Assembly (NCBI RefSeq): GCF_027744825.2
Contig: NW_026527096.1
Coordinates: 1 to 64,000 of the forward strand
Length of the DNA stretch: 64,000 bases
Origin: Synchiropus splendidus
Taxonomy: Eukaryota > Chordata > Actinopteri > Syngnathiformes > Callionymidae
Direction of reading: 5' to 3'
Shown piece by piece: positions 50,316 to 61,030 of this stretch (positions within the stretch are counted from its first letter, which is position 1; every line of letters begins with the position of its first letter). The notes below the pieces were generated by a model. That model saw only the letters and a program-made list of their open reading frames with translations, ran no database searches and was not told where the DNA came from. The translations under genes were made by a program, and so were the position numbers.

Positions 50316-53300
50316 AAGCTTCAGAACATGAAATTTTAACCTCCCACTATAGCAGAAAGGGTCTTTCTAGTAGTTGCACATCAAATCTAAACTGTCTGAA
50401 GTGTTTTTCCAAAGTTATCAACACTTTTATGTTTGGCGTTCCGAAACCCACCTTATCTCAGGCTGAAAAGCGTTTTTGTGCATTGTGCCATAACTTTTCA
50501 GGAAAGCTTCAGAACATGAAATTTTAACCTCCCACTATAGCAGAAAGGGTCTTTCTAGTAGTTGCACATCAAATCTAAACTGTCTGAAGTGTTTTTCCAA
50601 AGTTATCAACACTTTTATGTTTGGCGTTCCGAAACCCACCTTATCTCAGGCTGAAAAGCGTTTTTACGCATTGTGCCATAACTTTTCAGGGAAGCTTCAG
50701 AACATGAAATTTTAACCTCCCACTATAGCAGAAAGGGTCTTTCTAGTAGTTGCACATCAAATCTAAACTGTCTGAAGTGTTTTTCCAAAGTTATTAACAC
50801 TTTTATGTTTGGCGTTCCGAAACCCACCTTATCTCAGGCTGAAAAGCGTTTTTGTGCATTGTGCCATAACTTTTCAGGGAAGCTTCAGAACATGAAATTT
50901 TAACTTCCCACTATAGCAGAAAGGGTCTTTCTAGTAGGTGCACATCAAATCTAAGCTGTCTGAAGTGTTTTTCGAAAGTTATCAACACTTTTATGTTTGG
51001 CGTTCCGAAACCCACCTTATCTCAGGCTGAAAAGCGTTTTTGTGCATTGTGCCATAACTTTTCAGGGAAGCTTCAGAACATGAAATTTTAACCTCCCACT
51101 ATAGCAGAAAGGGTCTTTCTAGTAGTTGCACATCAAATCTAAGCTGTCTGAAGTGTTTTTCAAAAGTTATCAACACTTTTATGTTTGGCGTTCCGAAACC
51201 CACCTTATCTCAGGCTGAAAAGCGTTTTTGTGCATTGTGCCATAACTTTTCAGAAAAGCTTCAGAACATGAAATTTTAACCTCCCACTATAGCAGAAAGG
51301 GTCTTTCTAGTAGTTGCACATCAAATCTAAACTGTCTGAAGTGTTTTTCCAAAGTTATCAACACTTTTATGTTTGGCGTTCCGAAACCCACCTTATCTCA
51401 GGCTGAAAAGCGTTTTTACGCATTGTGCCATAACTTTTCAGGGAAGCTTCAGAACATGAAATTTTAACCTCCCACTATAGCAGAAAGGGTCTTTCTAGTA
51501 GGTGCACATCAAATCTAAGCTCTCTGAAGTGTTTTTCGAAAGTTATCAACACTTTTATGTTTGGCGTTCCGAAACCCACCTTATCTCAGGCTGAAAAGCG
51601 TTTTTGTGCATTGTGCCATAACTTTTCAGGGAAGCTTCAGAACATGAAATTTTAACCTCCCACTATAGCAGAAAGGGTCTTTCTAGTAGTTGCACATCAA
51701 ATCTAAGCTGTCTGAAGTGTTTTTCAAAAGTTATCAACACTTTTATGTTTGGCGTTCCGAAACCCACCTTATCTCAGGCTGAAAAGCGTTTTTGTGCATT
51801 GTGCCATAACTTTTCAGAAAAGCTTCAGAACATGAAATTTTAACCTCCCACTATAGCAGAAAGGGTCTTTCTAGTAGTTGCACATCAAATCTAAACTGTC
51901 TGAAGTGTTTTTCCAAAGTTATCAACACTTTTATGTTTGGCGTTCCGAAACCCACCTTATCTCAGGCTGAAAAGCGTTTTTACGCATTGTGCCATAACTT
52001 TTCAGGGAAGCTTCAGAACATGAAATTTTAACCTCCCACTATAGCAGAAAGGGTCTTTCTAGTAGGTGCACATCAAATCTAAGCTCTCTGAAGTGTTTTT
52101 CGAAAGTTATCAACACTTTTATGTTTGGGGTTCCGAAACCCACCTTATCTCAGGCTGAAAAGCGTTTTTGTGCATTGTGCCATAACTTTTCATGAAAGCT
52201 TCAGAACATGAAATTTTAACCTCCCACTATAGCAGAAAGGGTCTTTCTAGTAGTTGCACATCAAATCTAAACTGTCTGAAGTGTTTTTCCAAAGTTATTA
52301 ACACTTTTATGTTTGGCGTTCCGAAACCCACCTTATCTCAGGCTGAAAAGCGTTTTTGTGCATTGTGCCATAACTTTTCAGGGAAGCTTCAGAACATGAA
52401 ATTTTAACCTCCCACTATAGCAGAAAGGGTCTTTCTAGTAGTTGCACATCAAATCTAAACTGTCTGAAAGTGTTTTTCCAAAGTTATCAACACTTTTATG
52501 TTTGGCGTTCCGAAACCCACCTTATCTCAGGCTGAAAAGCGTTTTTGTGCATTGTGACATAACTTTTCAGGAAAGCTTCAGAACATGAAATTTTAACCTC
52601 CCACTATAGCAGAAAGGGTCTTTCTAGTAGTTGCACATCAAATCTAAACTGTCTGAAGTGTTTTTCCAAAGTTATCAACACTTTTATGTTTGGCGTTCCG
52701 AAACCCACCTTATCTCAGGCTGAAAAGCGTTTTTACGCATTGTGCCATAACTTTTCAGGGAAGCTTCAGAACATGAAATTTTAACCTCCCACTATAGCAG
52801 AAAGGGTCTTTCTAGTAGGTGCACATCAAATCTAAGCTCTCTGAAGTGTTTTTCGAAAGTTATCAACACTTTTATGTTTGGCGTTCCGAAACCCACCTTA
52901 TCTCAGGCTGAAAAGCGTTTTTGTGCATTGTGCCATAACTTTTCAGGAAAGCTTCAGAACATGAAATTTTAACCTCCCACTATAGCAGAAAGGGTCTTTC
53001 TAGTAGTTGCACATCAAATCTAAACTGTCTGAAGTGTTTTTCCAAAGTTATTAACACTTTTATGTTTGGCGTTCCGAAACCCACCTTACTCAGGCTGAAA
53101 AGCGTTTTTGTGCATTGTGCCATAACTTTTCAGGGAAGCTTCAGAACATGAAATTTTAACCTCCCACTATAGCAGAAAGGGTCTTTCTAGTAGTTGCACA
53201 TCAAATCTAAACTGTCTGAAGTGTTTTTCCAAAGTTATCAACACTTTTATGTTTGGCGTTCCGAAACCCACCTTATCTCAGGCTGAAAAGCGTTTTTACG

Positions 53301-53511
53301 CATTGTGCCATAACTTTTCAGGGAAGCTTCAGAACATGAAATTTTAACCCCCCACTATAGCAGAAAGGGTCTTTCTAGTAGTTGCACATCAAATCTAAAC
53401 TGTCTGAAGTGTTTTTCCAAAGTTATCAACACTTTTATGTTTGGCGTTCCGAAACCCACCTTATCTCAGGCTGAAAAGCGTTTTTGTGCATTGTGCCATA
53501 ACTTTTCAGAA
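50316..53511 (+). repeat. 17-monomer tandem duplication in H5, copy 1 (3,196 bp)
   Basis: Private marks shared with the next 3,196 bp: an inserted A at about 52467 and 55663, A for C at 52557 and 55753, a deleted T at about 53087 and 56283, T26 at 50905 and 54101, G122 at 52129 and 55325, and C27 at 53350 and 56546. The copy ends in the 6/5 mosaic monomer 53324-53511. Confidence 0.94.
53324..53511 (+). repeat. Mosaic monomer, class 6 (C27) left and class 5 right, at duplication junction
   Basis: It has C27 and C95, as in the class 6 monomer that follows 2-3 in each HOR, but ends GAA like the class 5 monomer that opens H5. It lies exactly where the second 17-monomer copy begins. It therefore reads as the exchange junction that made the duplication, with the switch between positions 95 and 186. 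Confidence 0.88.
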
Positions 53512-56500
53512 AAGCTTCAGAACATGAAATTTTAACCTCCCACTATAGCAGAAAGGGTCTTTCTAGTAGTTGCACATCAAATCTAAACTGTCTGAAGTGT
53601 TTTTCCAAAGTTATCAACACTTTTATGTTTGGCGTTCCGAAACCCACCTTATCTCAGGCTGAAAAGCGTTTTTGTGCATTGTGCCATAACTTTTCAGGAA
53701 AGCTTCAGAACATGAAATTTTAACCTCCCACTATAGCAGAAAGGGTCTTTCTAGTAGTTGCACATCAAATCTAAACTGTCTGAAGTGTTTTTCCAAAGTT
53801 ATCAACACTTTTATGTTTGGCGTTCCGAAACCCACCTTATCTCAGGCTGAAAAGCGTTTTTACGCATTGTGCCATAACTTTTCAGGGAAGCTTCAGAACA
53901 TGAAATTTTAACCTCCCACTATAGCAGAAAGGGTCTTTCTAGTAGTTGCACATCAAATCTAAACTGTCTGAAGTGTTTTTCCAAAGTTATTAACACTTTT
54001 ATGTTTGGCGTTCCGAAACCCACCTTATCTCAGGCTGAAAAGCGTTTTTGTGCATTGTGCCATAACTTTTCAGGGAAGCTTCAGAACATGAAATTTTAAC
54101 TTCCCACTATAGCAGAAAGGGTCTTTCTAGTAGGTGCACATCAAATCTAAGCTGTCTGAAGTGTTTTTCGAAAGTTATCAACACTTTTATGTTTGGCGTT
54201 CCGAAACCCACCTTATCTCAGGCTGAAAAGCGTTTTTGTGCATTGTGCCATAACTTTTCAGGGAAGCTTCAGAACATGAAATTTTAACCTCCCACTATAG
54301 CAGAAAGGGTCTTTCTAGTAGTTGCACATCAAATCTAAGCTGTCTGAAGTGTTTTTCAAAAGTTATCAACACTTTTATGTTTGGCGTTCCGAAACCCACC
54401 TTATCTCAGGCTGAAAAGCGTTTTTGTGCATTGTGCCATAACTTTTCAGAAAAGCTTCAGAACATGAAATTTTAACCTCCCACTATAGCAGAAAGGGTCT
54501 TTCTAGTAGTTGCACATCAAATCTAAACTGTCTGAAGTGTTTTTCCAAAGTTATCAACACTTTTATGTTTGGCGTTCCGAAACCCACCTTATCTCAGGCT
54601 GAAAAGCGTTTTTACGCATTGTGCCATAACTTTTCAGGGAAGCTTCAGAACATGAAATTTTAACCTCCCACTATAGCAGAAAGGGTCTTTCTAGTAGGTG
54701 CACATCAAATCTAAGCTCTCTGAAGTGTTTTTCGAAAGTTATCAACACTTTTATGTTTGGCGTTCCGAAACCCACCTTATCTCAGGCTGAAAAGCGTTTT
54801 TGTGCATTGTGCCATAACTTTTCAGGGAAGCTTCAGAACATGAAATTTTAACCTCCCACTATAGCAGAAAGGGTCTTTCTAGTAGTTGCACATCAAATCT
54901 AAGCTGTCTGAAGTGTTTTTCAAAAGTTATCAACACTTTTATGTTTGGCGTTCCGAAACCCACCTTATCTCAGGCTGAAAAGCGTTTTTGTGCATTGTGC
55001 CATAACTTTTCAGAAAAGCTTCAGAACATGAAATTTTAACCTCCCACTATAGCAGAAAGGGTCTTTCTAGTAGTTGCACATCAAATCTAAACTGTCTGAA
55101 GTGTTTTTCCAAAGTTATCAACACTTTTATGTTTGGCGTTCCGAAACCCACCTTATCTCAGGCTGAAAAGCGTTTTTACGCATTGTGCCATAACTTTTCA
55201 GGGAAGCTTCAGAACATGAAATTTTAACCTCCCACTATAGCAGAAAGGGTCTTTCTAGTAGGTGCACATCAAATCTAAGCTCTCTGAAGTGTTTTTCGAA
55301 AGTTATCAACACTTTTATGTTTGGGGTTCCGAAACCCACCTTATCTCAGGCTGAAAAGCGTTTTTGTGCATTGTGCCATAACTTTTCATGAAAGCTTCAG
55401 AACATGAAATTTTAACCTCCCACTATAGCAGAAAGGGTCTTTCTAGTAGTTGCACATCAAATCTAAACTGTCTGAAGTGTTTTTCCAAAGTTATTAACAC
55501 TTTTATGTTTGGCGTTCCGAAACCCACCTTATCTCAGGCTGAAAAGCGTTTTTGTGCATTGTGCCATAACTTTTCAGGGAAGCTTCAGAACATGAAATTT
55601 TAACCTCCCACTATAGCAGAAAGGGTCTTTCTAGTAGTTGCACATCAAATCTAAACTGTCTGAAAGTGTTTTTCCAAAGTTATCAACACTTTTATGTTTG
55701 GCGTTCCGAAACCCACCTTATCTCAGGCTGAAAAGCGTTTTTGTGCATTGTGACATAACTTTTCAGGAAAGCTTCAGAACATGAAATTTTAACCTCCCAC
55801 TATAGCAGAAAGGGTCTTTCTAGTAGTTGCACATCAAATCTAAACTGTCTGAAGTGTTTTTCCAAAGTTATCAACACTTTTATGTTTGGCGTTCCGAAAC
55901 CCACCTTATCTCAGGCTGAAAAGCGTTTTTACGCATTGTGCCATAACTTTTCAGGGAAGCTTCAGAACATGAAATTTTAACCTCCCACTATAGCAGAAAG
56001 GGTCTTTCTAGTAGGTGCACATCAAATCTAAGCTCTCTGAAGTGTTTTTCGAAAGTTATCAACACTTTTATGTTTGGCGTTCCGAAACCCACCTTATCTC
56101 AGGCTGAAAAGCGTTTTTGTGCATTGTGCCATAACTTTTCAGGAAAGCTTCAGAACATGAAATTTTAACCTCCCACTATAGCAGAAAGGGTCTTTCTAGT
56201 AGTTGCACATCAAATCTAAACTGTCTGAAGTGTTTTTCCAAAGTTATTAACACTTTTATGTTTGGCGTTCCGAAACCCACCTTACTCAGGCTGAAAAGCG
56301 TTTTTGTGCATTGTGCCATAACTTTTCAGGGAAGCTTCAGAACATGAAATTTTAACCTCCCACTATAGCAGAAAGGGTCTTTCTAGTAGTTGCACATCAA
56401 ATCTAAACTGTCTGAAGTGTTTTTCCAAAGTTATCAACACTTTTATGTTTGGCGTTCCGAAACCCACCTTATCTCAGGCTGAAAAGCGTTTTTACGCATT

Positions 56501-56707
56501 GTGCCATAACTTTTCAGGGAAGCTTCAGAACATGAAATTTTAACCCCCCACTATAGCAGAAAGGGTCTTTCTAGTAGTTGCACATCAAATCTAAACTGTC
56601 TGAAGTGTTTTTCCAAAGTTATCAACACTTTTATGTTTGGCGTTCCGAAACCCACCTTATCTCAGGCTGAAAAGCGTTTTTGTGCATTGTGCCATAACTT
56701 TTCAGGG
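53512..56707 (+). repeat. 17-monomer tandem duplication in H5, copy 2 (3,196 bp)
   Basis: It repeats 50316-53511 with every private mark at the same offset, including both single-base indels, so the insertion and the deletion predate the duplication. Its last monomer (56520-56707) has C27 and a normal GGG end, unlike the mosaic that closes copy 1. The normal 6-5-6-6-6-5-6-3-1-4 tail of the HOR follows. Confidence 0.94.
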
Positions 56708-59700
56708 AAGCTTCAGAACATGAAATTTTAACCTCCCACTATAGCAGAAAGGGTCTTTCTAGTAGTTGCACATCAAATCTAAGCTGTCTGAAGTGTTTTT
56801 CAAAAGTTATCAACACTTTTATGTTTGGCGTTCCGAAACCCACCTTATCTCAGGCTGAAAAGCGTTTTTGTGCATTGTGCCATAACTTTTCAGGAAAGCT
56901 TCAGAACATGAAATTTTAACCTCCCACTATAGCAGAAAGGGTCTTTCTAGTAGTTGCACATCAAATCTAAACTGTCTGAAGTGTTTTTCCAAAGTTATCA
57001 ACACTTTTATGTTTGGCGTTCCGAAACCCACCTTATCTCAGGCTGAAAAGCGTTTTTGTGCATTGTGCCATAACTTTTCAGGAAAGCTTCAGAACATGAA
57101 ATTTTAACCTCCCACTATAGCAGAAAGGGTCTTTCTAGTAGTTGCACATCAAATCTAAACTGTCTGTAGCGTTTTTCCAAAGTTATCAACACTTTTATGT
57201 TTGGCGTTCCGAAACCCACCTTATCTCAGGCTGAAAAGCGTTTTTGTGCATTGTGCCATAACTTTTCAGGGAAGCTTCAGAACATGAAATTTTAACCTCC
57301 CACTATAGCAGAAAGGGTCTTTCTAGTAGTTGCACATCAAATCTAAACTGTCTGAAGTGTTTTTCCAAAGTTATCAACACTTTTATGTTTGGCGTTCCGA
57401 AACCCACCTTATCTCAGGCTGAAAAGCGTTTTTGTGCATTGTGCCATAACTTTTCAGGGAAGCTTCAGAACATGAAATTTTAACCTCCCACTATAGCAGA
57501 AAGGGTCTTTCTAGTAGTTGCACAACAAATCTAAGCTGTCTGAAGTGTTTTTCAAAAGTTATCAACACTTTTATGTTTGGCGTTCCGAAACCCACCTTAT
57601 CTCAGGCTGAAAAGCGTTTTTGTGCATTGTGCCATAACTTTTCAGGAAAGCTTCAGAACATGAAATTTTAACCTCCCACTATAGCAGAAAGGGTCTTTCT
57701 AGTAGTTGCACATCAAATCTAAACTGTTTGAAGTGTTTTTCCAAAGTTATCAACACTTTTATGTTTGGCGTTCCGAAACCCACCTTATCTCAGGCTGAAA
57801 AGCGTTTTTGTGCATTGTGCCATAACTTTTCAGGAAAGCTTCAGAACATGAAATTTTAACCTCCCACTATAGCAGAAAGGGTCTTTCTAGTAGTTGCACA
57901 TCAAATCTAAACTGTCTGAAGTGTTTTTCCAAAGTTATCAACACTTTTATGTTTGGCGTTCCGAAACCCACCTTATCTCAGGCTGAAAAGCGTTTTTACG
58001 CATTGTGCCATAACTTTTCAGGGAAGCTTCAGAACATGAAATTTTAACCTCCCACTATAGCAGAAAGGGTCTTTCTAGTAGGTGCACATCAAATCTAAGC
58101 TCTCTGAAGTGTTTTTCGAAAGTTATCAACACTTTTATGTTTGGCGTTCCGAAACCCACCTTATCTCAGGCTGAAAAGCGTTTTTGTGCATTGTGCCATA
58201 ACTTTTCAGGGAAGCTTCAGAACATGAAATTTTAACCTCCCACTATAGCAGAAAGGGTCTTTCTAGTAGGTGCACATCAAATCTAAGCTGTCTGAAGTGT
58301 TTTTCGAAAGTTATCAACACTTTTATGTTTGGCGTTCCGAAACCCACCTTATCTCAGGCTGAAAAGCGTTTTTGTGCATTGTGCCATAACTTTGCAGGGA
58401 AGCTTCAGAACATGAAATTTTAACCTCCCACTATAGCAGAAAGGGTGTTTCTAGTAGTTGCACATCAAATCTAAGCTGTCTGAAGTGTTTTTCAAAAGTT
58501 ATCAACACTTTTATGTTTGGCGTTCCGAAACCCACCTTATCTCAGGCTGAAAAGCGTTTTTGTGCATTGTGCCATAACTTTTCAGAAAAGCTTCAGAACA
58601 TGAAATTTTAACCTCCCACTATAGCAGAAAGGGTCTTTCTAGTAGTTGCACATCAAATCTAAACTGTCTGAAGTGTTTTTCCAAAGTTATCAACACTTTT
58701 ATGTTTGGCGTTCCGAAACCCACCTTATCTCAGGCTGAAAAGCGTTTTTGTGCATTGTGCCATAACTTTTCAGGAAAGCTTCAGAACATGAAATTTTAAC
58801 CTCCCACTATAGCAGAAAGGGTCTTTCTAGTAGTTGCACATCAAATCTAAACTGTCTGAAGTGTTTTTCCAAAGTTATCAACACTTTTATGTTTGGCGTT
58901 CCGAAACCCACCTTATCTCAGGCTGAAAAGCGTTTTTACGCATTGTGCCATAACTTTTCAGGGAAGCTTCAGAACATGAAATTTTAACCTCCCACTATAG
59001 CAGAAAGGGTCTTTCTAGTAGTTGCACATCAAATCTAAACTGTCTGAAGTGTTTTTCCAAAGTTATTAACACTTTTATGTTTGGCGTTCCGAAACCCACC
59101 TTATCTCAGGCTGAAAAGCGTTTTTGTGCATTGTGCCATAACTTTTCAGGGAAGCTTCAGAACATGAAATTTTAACTTCCCACTATAGCAGAAAGGGTCT
59201 TTCTAGTAGGTGCACATCAAATCTAAGCTGTCTGAAGTGTTTTTCGAAAGTTATCAACACTTTTATGTTTGGCGTTCCGAAACCCACCTTATCTCAGGCT
59301 GAAAAGCGTTTTTGTGCATTGTGCCATAACTTTTCAGGGAAGCTTCAGAACATGAAATTTTAACCTCCCACTATAGCAGAAAGGGTCTTTCTAGTAGTTG
59401 CACATCAAATCTAAGCTGTCTGAAGTGTTTTTCAAAAGTTATCAACACTTTTATGTTTGGCGTTCCGAAACCCACCTTATCTCAGGCTGAAAAGCGTTTT
59501 TGTGCATTGTGCCATAACTTTTCAGAAAAGCTTCAGAACATGAAATTTTAACCTCCCACTATAGCAGAAAGGGTCTTTCTAGTAGTTGCACATCAAATCT
59601 AAACTGTCTGAAGTGTTTTTCCAAAGTTATCAACACTTTTATGTTTGGCGTTCCGAAACCCACCTTATCTCAGGCTGAAAAGCGTTTTTACGCATTGTGC

Positions 59701-60091
59701 CATAACTTTTCAGGGAAGCTTCAGAACATGAAATTTTAACCTCCCACTATAGCAGAAAGGGTCTTTCTAGTAGGTGCACATCAAATCTAAGCTCTCTGAA
59801 GTGTTTTTCGAAAGTTATCAACACTTTTATGTTTGGCGTTCCGAAACCCACCTTATCTCAGGCTGAAAAGCGTTTTTGTGCATTGTGCCATAACTTTTCA
59901 GGGAAGCTTCAGAACATGAAATTTTAACCTCCCACTATAGCAGAAAGGGTCTTTCTAGTAGTTGCACATCAAATCTAAGCTGTCTGAAGTGTTTTTCAAA
60001 AGTTATCAACACTTTTATGTTTGGCGTTCCGAAACCCACCTTATCTCAGGCTGAAAAGCGTTTTTGTGCATTGTGCCATAACTTTTCAGAA

Positions 60092-60279
60092 AAGCTTCAG
60101 AACATGAAATTTTAACCTCCCACTATAGCAGAAAGGGTCTTTCTAGTAGTTGCACATCAAATCTAAACTGTCTGAAGTGTTTTTCCAAAGTTATCAACAC
60201 TTTTATGTTTGGCGTTCCGAAACCCACCTTATCTCAGGCTGAAAAGCGTTTTTGTGCATTGTGCCATAACTTTTCAGGG
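60092..60279 (+). repeat. Possible mosaic monomer, class 3 left and class 2 right
   Basis: It reads as class 6 ending GGG, but it occupies the place of a 3-1-2 triplet in the otherwise parallel right copy. A class 3 left part (C104) joined to a class 2 right part (GT, GGG) would give this sequence and delete two monomers. Insertion of an ordinary class 6 unit is the alternative. Confidence 0.5.
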
Positions 60280-60843
60280 AAGCTTCAGAACATGAAATTT
60301 TAACCTCCCACTATAGCAGAAAGGGTCTTTCTAGTAGTTGCACATCAAATCTAAACTGTCTGAAGTGTTTTTCCAAAGTTATCAACACTTTTATGTTTGG
60401 CGTTCCGAAACCCACCTTATCTCAGGCTGAAAAGCGTTTTTGTGCATTGTGCCATAACTTTTCAGGAAAGCTTCAGAACATGAAATTTTAACCTCCCACT
60501 ATAGCAGAAAGGGTCTTTCTAGTAGTTGCACATCAAATCTAAACTGTCTGAAGTGTTTTTCCAAAGTTATCAACACTTTTATGTTTGGCGTTCCGAAACC
60601 CACCTTATCTCAGGCTGAAAAGCGTTTTTACGCATTGTGCCATAACTTTTCAGGGAAGCTTCAGAACATGAAATTTTAACCTCCCACTATAGCAGAAAGG
60701 GTCTTTCTAGTAGGTGCACATCAAATCTAAGCTCTCTGAAGTGTTTTTCGAAAGTTATCAACACTTTTATGTTTGGCGTTCCGAAACCCACCTTATCTCA
60801 GGCTGAAAAGCGTTTTTGTGCATTGTGCCATAACTTTTCAGGA

Positions 60844-61030
60844 AAGCTTCAGAACATGAAATTTTAACCTCCCACTATAGCAGAAAGGGTCTTTCTAGTA
60901 GTTGCACATCAAATCTAAACTGTCTGAAGTGTTTTTCCAAAGTTATTAACACTTTTATGTTTGGCGTTCCGAAACCCACCTTACTCAGGCTGAAAAGCGT
61001 TTTTGTGCATTGTGCCATAACTTTTCAGAA
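60844..61030 (+). repeat. Mosaic monomer, class 2 left and class 5 right, 187 bp
   Basis: It has T104 and the deleted T of the H5/H6 class 2 monomer, but ends GAA, which is otherwise a class 5 ending in this family. The next units (6-3-2-4) repeat those that follow the opening class 5 monomer of H6. It is therefore the junction of the H6 tandem duplication, with the switch between the deletion site and position 186. Confidence 0.85.

Larger units (their letters stand above)
50128..58399 (+). repeat. Array block H5: 44-monomer HOR copy enlarged by a 17-monomer duplication
   Basis: Order: 5-6-3-2-4-5-3-1-5-3-1-2-6-3-1-2-3, a 6/5 mosaic, then 6-3-2-4-5-3-1-5-3-1-2-6-3-1-2-3-6-5-6-6-6-5-6-3-1-4. 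Removing one 17-monomer unit leaves 27 monomers, the length of H1 and H2. The early class 1 monomer of H1-H4 (fourth unit) is missing here and in H6, and the following class 4 monomer carries T at unit position 26 (50905, 54101), as in H6 (59177, 61620). H5 and H6 therefore form one subfamily. Confidence 0.88.
58588..61030 (+). repeat. Tandem duplication in H6, shorter copy (13 monomers)
   Basis: Monomers 6-3-2-4-5-3-1-5, mosaic, 6-3-1, mosaic align with the following 15 monomers, except that 3-1-2 of the right copy is replaced by a single class-6-like monomer (60092-60279). T26 marks at 59177 and 61620 are 2,443 bp apart (13 x 188 minus the one deleted base). The copy ends in the 2/5 mosaic. 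Confidence 0.85.
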
